From Litoditis marina (Eukaryota > Nematoda > Chromadorea > Rhabditida > Rhabditidae): a stretch of 64,000 nt of DNA. The DNA is taken from assembly GCA_964036275.1 (NCBI GenBank), contig OZ038439.1, positions 10,248,904 through 10,312,903 of the forward strand, in the 5' to 3' direction. The notes beneath the pieces were generated by a model. It was given only the letters and a program-made list of their open reading frames with translations. It did no database searches and had not been told where the DNA came from. Both the position numbers and the translations under genes were made by a program. How positions within the stretch are numbered: the stretch's first letter is position 1; each line of letters begins with the position of its first letter. Shown piece by piece: positions 30,801-40,159 of this stretch.

Positions 30801-33800
30801 GCAACTTCGAATTGGAATTGGTCGCAGGGGAGGCGGACTACGTGGCAGAAGTGATGGAGGGCGGCGTCAGATACAAGTTGGACTTTAGCAAGGTACGTGA
30901 TGAACATACAGAAGGCGACATTGTTTTCTACAAAAATTTAATGAAAATTGGTTGCTTTATCTGGATGACTGGACTCAAAAACCGGTATGGAAATGAGGTT
31001 TTCATGTTTCATCAGTAGTGTGGTACAATTAGTAAAATTGGGGTAGTTTAAATACTCAATTTTGAAGAAAAACGGGTGAAAATGAATGAACCATCCAACA
31101 ATGTCGCCATTCGTTCGGAGTAAAATAAGTGCTGTTCGTTTGCGTTTCCTGGTTGAGACTATAATATTCACTCGACTGTTCTCTAGAACTTGAATGCCTG
31201 TTCTAACCAAAATCGAAATGGTCACTTTTACGAGATTAGTAGCCTTAATTTTGGTCAAAATCATTATGCTCAAAGTTTTTATATGGAAAACAGGTGAATC
31301 TTTTTAGAGCTGTGACTCTGCTCTCCGCAGACCCCTCTAATTACAATTTGTATTCCAGGTGTTCTGGAACTCTCGTCTGAGCCACGAACATGAACGCGTT
31401 CTCAAACGGTTCGACTCGCGGTCTCTAGGTGGGCAAGTCATCTTTGTACAACTATTGTTTTTAGTAGTAACCGCTATTCTCAGTCGTTTTACTGTTGAAG
31501 GCGGTATTAAATACCCGTATTCTAATAGGACGGTTATGTCGACCAATCCTGACGCATCGGTCCTTTGAACTGCAACTGAAAAATGTATTGCAGTTTAAAG
31601 TTAAAGGACCGAAACGTTGGGAGTCGTCCCAACTCCTAAAGTACTAATCGTCCTTCTTTATTCCTTATTATTAGATATGCTCCTACGTATTTTTGCGTGA
31701 ATAACCATGCCACGTTCTTTCCTCGCGTGCTTTACGAATTAGTCACGTATTGCATTAACATAGTCGGGGCTAACGGAAAGACGGGATGGTACTGTATATC
31801 TCGGTTTTCGCTGTATGCGGACACATGTTCCCGTCCCGATTCGTAAGCTTGTCAACCATGTACTCTCGTAGCGCAGTGGTAGGCGCTCAGATATGAATCT
31901 TTTGCTCGCAGGTTCGATTCCGGTGAGAAACTAAATAAAAATTTGGCATCCTCCTATGGTGTTCCTTTCAGTGTACGATGCGTGTGCCGGAGTGGGTCCA
32001 TTTGCGTTGCCGGCCGTGAAAAAAGTCTGGTCTCGAAGGGTTTTGGCCAACGATTTGAACCCGGATAGTGTACACTGGATGAAGGAGAACTGTAGGATCA
32101 ATAAGGTACGGTGGTCTGGAAAATTGGAAATATATTGATTATTCGTTTGTCTATCGTCTCTCGTTATCATCACACGAATAAGTGGTAATAAGGTGTGATT
32201 ATTCTCAAACAGAACCTGATTTTCCGTCAAGTATATTAAATTTCATAGTTTTGCGTCAAAAACGGGCCAATTTAGAATAGAATAGAATAGAATAGATTTA
32301 TTCAACATGTGACTTTCCACATTTTGAAATGTGGCACTCCAATTGTTGGATAAAAGAAGGAAAAAAAATAGATGGAAGAATGGTATCCCTGTTACGCGCT
32401 CGTAGTTATAGATGGATGCAATTTGCAGTGTAGTACGATTGAACGGTGATTGTACCTGTTTTTGTAGTGACGTAATTATTATGAAACACTTTCGGGATTA
32501 TCTATTTATACTATTGTAGAGATGATTTTGTGACGTTTGGTTTCGTTGGGACTATATCAAAACCGGGATTTAAATTGGAATTATCATGACAATATTATCA
32601 ACAGACAGTTCTAAACACTTATGAGTCCCGAATAAAAATGTGCAATTCCAATAATTAATAAGCGACTGCAGGAACAAATTGTCGAGGATATGTGCAAGAA
32701 CCCGTAACTGTCAAAGGGAAGGCTAGGCGTGGGTGACGAGAGTTGGCGAGGCTTCTCTTTGGACCGGGCAGCTGGAGCAGGCTGGAGGTGGACGGGTGGC
32801 ATTGAAGTGACGAACGCAACTAACCGACCGGGTATAGCCTGGCTGCAGAAGGTGCAACCACCAACCTCCCCCAATAAGTTACGAGCGCACGATGGTCGAT
32901 GATCAGAAAGTCAGGATTTTCCAAATATGATGAAGAAGAGAGAGTACAGAGCACAATAAACTGATACGATCACGAATACAAGCATTATGGCAAGCTAAAC
33001 ACTCGTTGTTACTACTGTGAGTTACATGAACCACTCAATTTATGTGAACTACCTCTAGTATTCCCAACCAAACCATCACCAAAATCTGTTGCTAGTACTA
33101 TGAAGATAAAAAGGCTGATAGGACAATCGACCGTTCAATATAAGTACAACCTGGATATGATACTGATAGGAGATGAAGAAAGTAATTTTGTGTAGTTTAG
33201 CGCTGTAGTCTACAAATGGTTGCGGCAATAGTTCGATAGTTTGGAGTGCCACGACTACTAATACAATACATCATAATCACAATATCATATCTTTGATTCC
33301 TGGTGAGAATGGAGCATCATGGACCGTTCATGGGGGAGCGTACGACAGTAGAATGGCAGTAGACCAACGCAAGTGATCAACAACTGATGTTGTTGCCAGA
33401 GGGGGCCAGAGAAATTCCATGAACTGTAATTGATCATTCTTGCCAAATTATTCAAAGGGTGAGGCTAGTTGAAGTAAATCAAGAATATTCTCTTTTCTGA
33501 TAAGTTTGCGGAAGGCATCGGACGTACTAAGACAGGTTAAATGTGGTGGTAGTTTTGGGTACCACTTAGCAACCCGAATAAAAAAAGCATTTTCATTGGT
33601 CATAGTACTGTACCTAGGGATATCAAATGAAAAACCATTGCGATTATACGTGTTGCCACGCTCACCACAAGGACGGAACGAAAAATATTTACTCACCTCC
33701 ATCTGTACCTCTTTTTTCAAAATTCTGTGAAGCAATACCAAGTCTTGCTTAATACGTCGTTCAAACAGGGTTTCAAGACCAAGAAACTTGATCCTATCTC

Positions 33801-36800
33801 TGTAACTTACCCTACCGTCTGCCAATCTGCACCTACCGTACACAATTCTTGAAAAAATACGCTGAACCTTCTCTATATTACGTATATCACCTAGTTTATG
33901 AGGAGACCAGACAGATGAGCAGTAATCAAGGTATGGCAAAACGTAGCATTTGAAACACCTAACAAACAAAATTGCATCATTTTGGTGCAATATTCTGAAT
34001 ATTGTGAACATTTTACCTAGTGCCTTCCTGATAACTATAGATAGATCAAAGAAATTACGAGCATTGGTCACCAAATGGACTCCAAGATCACGAGCTTTCT
34101 CTGTGGTTTCAATTACATCTCCATTCTCAAATGTATAGGAAATTGGATTCGGACAGGTACTCATCATGAAACACTTAGAATGAGAAATCGTGAGTTGCCA
34201 GTCTAAGCAAAACTTCTCGAGACTTTTGAGGGCTACAATGAGCTCATTTCTGCTATCGTTCTCAGATGTGTAAGTACATGACAATTTTATGTCATCAGCA
34301 AATGTATATAGCGACACATGGTTTGGCAGGTGCAAGCTTTTGGGTAGGTCAGAAAGGTATATTATGAAAAGAATCGGACCCAGTACAGATCCCTGTGGAA
34401 CACCACTATTGGCAGTATAGAATGATGACAATTCCGATCCGAACGTAACAGCAAACTGTCTTTCAACCAAAAAAGAACGCATCCAGTTCAACCAAACACC
34501 TCTGAATCCTAAGCACTCCATTTTGAAGAGCAATTTTTCGTGTGAAACTTTATCAAAAGCTTTAGCCAAATCAGTGTAAATTGTGTCACACCATCCCTTA
34601 TTTGCTTGAGCTTTGTTTTGTTCAAACATGAATTCCAAAAGTTGTATCTCACAATTTTTCTCAGCCACAAAACCATACTGAGATGGGGGAATCAACTTGA
34701 ACCGGTTTATCCACTTTCTGATTCTCACGCACAGTAGTTTTTCCATTGCTTTTGAAGTACCACAATTGATAGAAATGGGTCGATAGTGAGACACTAAAGT
34801 TGGAGATGCAATTTTAGGTACAGGCGTAACAATTGAGTATTTCCACATAGTAGGAACAGTACCGTCCAATATTGATACATTATAAATGATTGACAATGGC
34901 TCAGAGAGCTCTCTAGCGCATTTTTGCAGAAAAAATTGTGGTATGTTGTCCAGACTTGTAGAACATGAGTTATTCAATTTCTTCAAACATTGCTCAACTT
35001 CGTAAGGATAGAAAGTAGGTGTTGAAATACAACTTTGCAGCTTTTCAACTACTGGAGGAGCATGCCCATTATCTTTTTCATAGACTGTTTCGAAATATTT
35101 GGCTACACCCTCAGCTTTACGTAAGTTGCCATATAAGTAGTTTCCACCCAAGTCAGATAGTGACTTGCAAAGCGTTCTCGATGATGTACGTGATTTGATG
35201 TACGCATGCAAATTTTTGTTTAACATGTTACCAAATAATTTCTTCTCTCTATTCCGCAAAAATTTCTCAATGAGCTTTGAAATCTTCATACTAAGTTTCT
35301 TGAATTTGTTACAGTTATCTCCAATACTTACTCTCGCATAAAGTTGTTCTCGTTCACGTAGAAGGTTTTGGATGTAGAACGGGTACTTTTCAAATGGAGA
35401 CCTGGTTTGTTTTAATGGCACAGTAGTTTCGAAAATTGAGTAAAGAATTCTACAAAAAATCGAATACATATCATCAACTGTGGGATGAGTGGAAAATACA
35501 TTGAACCAATCCACTGCAATAAGTTTTTGCCTAATAACATCATAGTTCGCTTTTCTGAAATCAGGCTTTGGCACAATAGTTTCTAGTAAAGTGGACATTT
35601 CAATGTGGAATTTAACAATACTGTGATCACAATTTGATAGTCCCGATGTTACCTTAACGTTACTAACTGAGCTAGCTTCTGAAATGACCAAATCTAAAAT
35701 ATTTTCACCCCGTGTAGGAGTTTTAACATGCTGCATAAGATTCATACTAGTTATTGAATTGAGAAATTCGTTCTCTGGATTTCCAGAACATGATTGACCT
35801 ACCCAATCAATGCTATAGTTAAAATCACCACAAAGAACTACAGTATGAGGGACGGACAGTAAATCGCAAATTTGGCTGTTTATTTCAGAGCTTTCCAAAG
35901 CAGTCAGGTTGGGTGGACGATAAACACAAAGTAAACGCATTTTCGCCAAGTTGTGCGTATCATAAACATCAATGCAAACTGAATTTGCCTTTGAATTTTG
36001 GGCGTAAACAATGGTTTCAAATTGCAAAAAGTCTCTTAGAAATATTGCTACACCACCACCGCGACCTTTTCGGTCATTTCTCAGTACTAAATAAGGAAGA
36101 CAACCTACAATTTCACTATCACTGATGTTGCTATTCAACCAAGTTTCAGTACAACACACAATACTTGGCTTATTCTCACTCAAATAAACTCTAAATTCGT
36201 CAATTTTGTTCACAATGCTACGACAGTTCAGAAGTGCACAATGTAATGAATCTGAACTAGGCAACTTATCATTCAGTTTCCCTGAGTGATAGTAGATTGG
36301 GAATCGGTAGAAGGATTTGCCGGTTGCGTGACGGTTTTATTGTTATCAACAACAGTTTCATCTACTACAGAGTCAGACTCATTTGCATTCGGCACTTGCT
36401 TTACCACGTCGGCGGCTTCATTTTCTTTTGCGTCGGTTGCATCTTGGTTGTCTGCAGCTGAGTTTACAGGTTTACGGCGGTGACGTGTTATATCTTGGTC
36501 AGAGAATTGCGAAACAGGGACATCAGTCGAAACATCCTTGAATTTTGTGGCCTCTAGCAAGGCGATAACATTGGTCCCATCAGCAAATTTGACTTTGTTT
36601 CGATACAACACCTGACGATAAATATGCAAACGATCCGAAGGAAAAGCCGATTTCATTGCACGTTTCAACTGCACGATCCGAAGGAAAAGCCGATTTCATT
36701 GCACGTTTCAAATGTTCCATAGATTATTGTCGTCCTGTTCTCGACCAGCTTTGCCAAATTGTTCAGGTTCAGGGATACCCGATATTACAATACTTCTGCG

Positions 36801-39777
36801 TCGCTCTTCTTCTTTTTCGGGTGACAGAGGTACAATAATTTCAGGAATATGGTCACTTCCAGGCGCTTGTTGAGTCCGTTGATCCGAGTTGTGATCTTGA
36901 TCACTCGTTTTATCAATCATTACCGAAAGGCCAACAACGATTTGCAACATGAGACCGGAAGGAATTTGTTTCGCTATTTCAAACCGTTTGTCTCGATCTG
37001 GAGTAGACAACAACGCAGATACAAACTTATCATATTGAGACATTTGTAGGTATACGAGAGAAAGAAATGAAAACCAACCTGCTTCCGCGCGCGCAGAATG
37101 AGAATAAATGAATGCGAATGCGCGGTTGAGTTTGACTTTTTTTTCGTGATCATGAAGACAGATACAACTACGATTCGATGTCTCATTACATTTGTTCCAG
37201 ATTTCACAAGATAAGCTGCAAATTCACAACATGGATGCGTCAGAATTCATTCGCGGACCCGTTGCCGATGATTTGGTCAAGGTCAGTTTTGAGATCTTCA
37301 CTTTTAATTTCAGTAAAATAAAGGCTATGGTTTGGTTATCGCAATCTATGAATTGGTATGAATTCGGAATGTCAACTCCGTGCACGTTTCATAGGAATTT
37401 TGTTAAGCTTGTGTAAAGTGGGAATAGTGATGAATAGACTACAATCATACACCAGCAAGGTTGTCCGAATAGTCAGAAAATTTTGAAAAACGGACTACTT
37501 TTCAGCCGTAAACATGAAAATCGGTCTACTTTTGATAAAAAATTCTAAATTTTCACGTGTTCACATCTGAAAACGGCTTACTTTTTGTCGTTTAGTCAGA
37601 CCTTACTGGTGTATGACTACAATAATAAAATGCTTCCTCGTGATTTAACACGCTTCATGTGGATGAACATTTCTCAAAAATAAAAACCTATTAATAGAAT
37701 AATGCCTAAATTGGGTACAGTAACCCTGCGATTGAACTTCTTTCCATTTCATTCTTCGCAGGAAATTGAGCAATGTTCGGCTGATCCTGAACTGACCCCT
37801 CCCTCTGGTGCGCATATTATGATGAATCTACCCGCCTATGCCGTCAATTTCCTACCCGCCTTCAGGTAATAACAATAATAATATCGTCAAAAAGGTTAAC
37901 AACCGAAATTATATCGGAATAAGGAAAAGGGATAAAACGACAATTGAGTGGATGGTGTGTTTTTGAGTGCTTGTATCTGATAGAACTATATTTAATTTAA
38001 ATTGGTAATTTAATGTGAGCTCACGTTTCGGATTGAATTTAGGACCAAAAAATTGCGTGAGAAAAGGCAATTTGGTTTTTTTTTTAATTTCTGTTTGAAT
38101 TGGAGGTCCCGACAGGCGGAAAATGACTTCACATTCCACTACGACCCCCCTTGTTAATTGAAACTAATCAAATTCAAAATTTGTTTGTATAATTGGAATT
38201 GGTCATTTGTCACCATCTAATTTCTGTTTACAGGGGAATGTTGGCCGGGAAATTCTCTTCTGGCAAAGTGCCAACCGAATGTCCGTTTCCGGTAACAGCT
38301 TACTGTTATCTGTTTGCCAAGGTAAGTTGTTGTTTATCTTGTGCGTGTTATTTATTTAACCATTTCACACGTGTCTCCCTTCTTTATTTATTCATTTATT
38401 ATTTCACTTGGCGTCGTTTCGAGGCGGTGATCATCATACATATCACATTATCGTCAAAACGTCGTCTTGTGCAGTAGTGGTACAGTAGATTCCTCATGGT
38501 GGACATTCGTATGTTCTGAGACATAGATCCAGTCAGATGTCAGGAACAACAATAGAACCAGCTGACGATGAATTGACTTTGAAAATGCAGTCTCCATACG
38601 CCATTATCGTGTCCGAGCAGCCACACAAATAAAGCTGGCTCCCCTTTTTCAAAAATGGCTTATTTACCTATTTTTGATCAAATCCAATAAGTTATATTGC
38701 TTCGAATTGTAAAATGAGAGCGGGTTTCGCAGAATAGTTACACTTTACTGGTGGTGCGTGTCTACTAGTCATTTTTATGTGTTGCAGGCTCACGAGGAGG
38801 TTCGAATAGTTAAAAAAAGTGTTTTGTGTTAAGAAAATTTGCCTGTTTTCAAGAAAACTCAGTTTTATGCCTTTTTGTATAAAAAAAATTCCGATGTTTA
38901 CAGGCCCACGAGGAGGTTCCCGATGACTGGTTCGAGCAGAAGGCCAAAGAAATGGTCGAAGAGAAATTGGAGGGAGCAGCCGCTCTAGTCAGCCTGGCAC
39001 ATCATGTAAGGATGCTTCTACAAACACTAACTTAGCCTAGTTTTGCGGAGGGGTTGCGGGTAAACATTTCAATCATAGATGGGTCCCGGTGCGTTCTCAT
39101 TATGAAAATAACCAGTTGATTGCTGACGTAGTCGGAGTACTTGTTTTTACGGTAGAAAAAAGGGGGTCACGAAAGTATCAATCCGGTGTCTTGTGAGTGT
39201 ATGATTTTCCAGCTGAGCTTCCAAAATCTGGGAAATTGTGTGTCTTTCAATCAACTGTGTGTCGTCGAAGGCATACTACAGTTATTATAGAGAGTGATTA
39301 TGTCTTCTTTGTAGTTTCACCTCGACACACGACGAACTCAGGTGAATGCTATATGTAACCGGGTTTTCGGTAACCCTTCTTTCAGGTTACTCCGTTTTCG
39401 GTAACCCTTTTTTCAGGTTACTTCAATAGGTAACCGGTCAGTAACCGAAAACTAAAAAGCGGTAACCTGTTTTTCCAATGCACAATGTGATTTTTACCAT
39501 TAGTTTGTATTGGTTTAAAATTACCTACCGGTTACCTGGGACCCTGAAAAAAGGGTTACCAAAAAACCCGGTTACATACGGAATTGGCCCCTAACTCAAA
39601 CCGGAATCTCGAAACATTCTCATGTCCTTCTACTTCTCTCTTTTTCAGGTGCGAACCGTTTCCTCGCGAAAGGAAATGTACTGTATGCAAATTGATCTAC
39701 CCTGGGCACTTCTGACGAAAGAGACTTCCAAAGAAGAAACGGAACCACCCGCGAAAAAGATGAAGGAGAACGAGTAG
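27894..39777 (+). CDS. TRMT5: tRNA (guanine37-N1)-methyltransferase TRM5/TRMT5
   Basis: Thirteen exons: 27894-28075, 28497-28605, 29023-29146, 29874-29976, 30323-30430, 30760-30892, 31359-31428, 31972-32105, 37201-37281, 37762-37865, 38234-38321, 38904-39005, 39649-39777. All phases agree, giving about 488 residues. The enzyme methylates G37 next to the anticodon, in cytosol and mitochondria in other eukaryotes, to prevent frameshifting. Landmarks: LPESVRGMTELDKDKF near the N-terminus, TGHIIHCNFRDELIPYKKII, VNKLDGIKSEYRNFELEL, the SAM-binding loop DACAGVGPFALP (about residue 279), NDLNPDSVHWMKEN and the catalytic MMNLPAYAVNFLPAF (about residue 370). The start is uncertain: ATG 27894 gives a hydrophobic extension that could target mitochondria, while ATG 27978 follows an ATTCAG site suited to trans-splicing. 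Intron 8 holds an antisense LINE; other introns hold small repeats. Confidence 0.93.
27958..27960 (+). promoter_or_regulatory. Possible spliced-leader acceptor of TRM5
   Basis: AATAATTCAG ends at 27960, 17 nt before an in-frame ATG (27978) of exon 1. If used for trans-splicing it would remove the 28-residue hydrophobic extension starting at 27894. Two isoforms, with and without a targeting sequence, are possible (inference). Confidence 0.35.
29519..29745. mobile_element. AAGTCATT palindromic element in TRM5 intron 3
   Basis: The left arm has AATAAGTCATTCAAAG followed by three further AAAAGTCATT; the right arm mirrors it with AATGACTTTTACTTT and GAATGACTTATTCC. Confidence 0.6.
31527..31659. 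mobile_element. AGGACGATTATG palindromic element in TRM5 intron 7
   Basis: GACGGTTATGTCGACCAAT start and AATCGTCCTTC end; slightly longer than its sisters through a repeated TTTAAAGTTAAAGG. Confidence 0.65.
31760..31957 (+). mobile_element. tRNA-like TATAGT element, copy g, next to TRM5 exon 8
   Basis: A box TAGCGCAGTGGTAGGCG and B box GGTTCGATTCCGG are intact. Its right end lies only 14 bp before the TRM5 exon at 31972, so the host acceptor sits immediately beside it. Confidence 0.75.
33448..36264 (-). CDS. LINE ORF2: endonuclease-reverse transcriptase
   Basis: 938 codons without interruption. Endonuclease: LLNCRSIVNKIDEF at the start, CTETWLNSNI, GRGGGVAIFL, VLCGDFNYSIDW and NCDHSIVKFH. 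Reverse transcriptase: HYRPISINCGTSKAMEKLL, QYGFVAEKNCEIQLLEFM, TIYTDLAKAFDKVSH, SGVPQGSVLGPILFIIYL and FADDIKLS. The C-terminal domain has CYVLPYLDYCSSVW. The frame has no early ATG: codon 1 as listed is TTG, and the frame stays open upstream where it overlaps the end of ORF1. ORF2 may therefore be made by frameshifting or reinitiation near the ORF1 stop (inference). All expected catalytic residues are visible, so the copy may be young. Confidence 0.9.
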   Translation of the reverse strand: MPSSDSLHCALLNCRSIVNKIDEFRVYLSENKPSIVCCTETWLNSNISDSEIVGCLPYLVLRNDRKGRGGGVAIFLRDFLQFETIVYAQNSKANSVCIDVYDTHNLAKMRLLCVYRPPNLTALESSEINSQICDLLSVPHTVVLCGDFNYSIDWVGQSCSGNPENEFLNSITSMNLMQHVKTPTRGENILDLVISEASSVSNVKVTSGLSNCDHSIVKFHIEMSTLLETIVPKPDFRKANYDVIRQKLIAVDWFNVFSTHPTVDDMYSIFCRILYSIFETTVPLKQTRSPFEKYPFYIQNLLREREQLYARVSIGDNCNKFKKLSMKISKLIEKFLRNREKKLFGNMLNKNLHAYIKSRTSSRTLCKSLSDLGGNYLYGNLRKAEGVAKYFETVYEKDNGHAPPVVEKLQSCISTPTFYPYEVEQCLKKLNNSCSTSLDNIPQFFLQKCARELSEPLSIIYNVSILDGTVPTMWKYSIVTPVPKIASPTLVSHYRPISINCGTSKAMEKLLCVRIRKWINRFKLIPPSQYGFVAEKNCEIQLLEFMFEQNKAQANKGWCDTIYTDLAKAFDKVSHEKLLFKMECLGFRGVWLNWMRSFLVERQFAVTFGSELSSFYTANSGVPQGSVLGPILFIIYLSDLPKSLHLPNHVSLYTFADDIKLSCTYTSENDSRNELIVALKSLEKFCLDWQLTISHSKCFMMSTCPNPISYTFENGDVIETTEKARDLGVHLVTNARNFFDLSIVIRKALGKMFTIFRILHQNDAILFVRCFKCYVLPYLDYCSSVWSPHKLGDIRNIEKVQRIFSRIVYGRCRLADGRVSYRDRIKFLGLETLFERRIKQDLVLLHRILKKEVQMEVSKYFSFRPCGERGNTYNRNGFSFDIPRYSTMTNENAFFIRVAKWYPKLPPHLTCLSTSDAFRKLIRKENILDLLQLASPFE
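36273..37043 (-). pseudogene. LINE ORF1, interrupted at a 43-bp tandem duplication
   Basis: Two open parts. The first, 37043-36708, starts with a true ATG and contains RRRSIVISGIPEPEQF, the start of an RRM-like ORF1 core of the L1/CR1 type. The second, 36674-36273, contains KRAMKSAFPSDRLHIYRQV and an acidic Ser/Thr-rich tail. A directly repeated 43-bp unit (36631-36673, again from 36674) marks the break; two in-frame TGA codons lie across it. ORF1 is an RNA-binding chaperone in related LINEs. This copy probably cannot make the full protein, although ORF2 is intact. Confidence 0.7.
38781..38832 (+). other. Decoy copy of the start of TRM5 exon 12
   Basis: GTTGCAG followed by GCTCACGAGGAGGTTC (38788-38803), 15 of 16 bases the same as the start of the true exon at 38904-38919, 116 bp further on. 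Use of this acceptor would give AHEEVRIVKKSVLC and a stop. It looks like a small local duplication that carried the exon edge. Confidence 0.6.
39338..39598. mobile_element. GGTAACC-rich palindromic element in TRM5 intron 12
   Basis: TIR GGTGAATGCTATATGTAACC to GGTTACATACGGAATTGGCC, filled with GGTAACC/GGTTACC motifs. Ends about 50 bp before the last TRM5 exon. Confidence 0.7.
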
Positions 39778-40131
39778 TTGATTATTTTGTTCATTATGAC
39801 TGTTTATTATTGTTTGTAACTTTAAATGTTGTGTATCTTTGTTATCACTCTGTTGTTATATGGCTTTGTTATGTTTTCGTTTATAAATGTTATAATTCCA
39901 CATTGTACAGTGTTTGTTTCGATTTACTGGTTAATAATCCGGGATATTTATTTATTTCATCATAGAATTTAATCGAATTCTAATTGAAGCTCCGATAGTA
40001 CCATAACTACCCCGGCTACCACAAACTGCGCTACGTAATGTGTGAATACTCCACTTTTCTTTTTGATCTTCTCTAAGCAAGTGAAATATCATAGAATGTA
40101 CTATCGTAGTTGGCATTTTCTGAAATTAGAC

Positions 40132-40144
40132 TTTTTTTTTACAG
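40132..40144 (+). promoter_or_regulatory. Possible spliced-leader acceptor of DMAC2L
   Basis: A run of T followed by ACAG lies 15 nt before the ATG at 40160 and 367 nt after the TRM5 stop. This is the layout of a downstream operon gene in rhabditid nematodes. I cannot tell SL1 from SL2 use. Confidence 0.4.
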
Positions 40145-40159
40145 CCACCCGTCTATTCA

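Larger units (their letters stand above)
32271..37140 (-). mobile_element. Nearly full-length CR1/Jockey-like LINE inside TRM5 intron 8
   Basis: About 4.9 kb, antisense to the host gene. In the element's orientation: a 5' UTR of roughly 100 bp, ORF1 (37043 to 36273, broken), ORF2 (36264 to 33448), a 3' UTR of about 1.15 kb, and a tail of TATTC repeats at 32295-32272. It differs clearly in sequence and tail from the LINE at 20.4 kb, so two LINE families are present. The host intron runs from 32106 to 37200; the element fills almost all of it and leaves both splice sites intact. Confidence 0.85.

Noticed and set aside
32611..32874. Minus-strand 87-codon frame after ORF2 of the LINE
   Set aside because: Lies in the LINE 3' UTR, which is locally G+C rich; no similarity to known retrotransposon proteins.
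39338..39598. GGTTACC-rich block as a telomere-like sequence
   Set aside because: The nematode telomere repeat is TTAGGC; this block is palindromic, has defined ends and recurs in introns.
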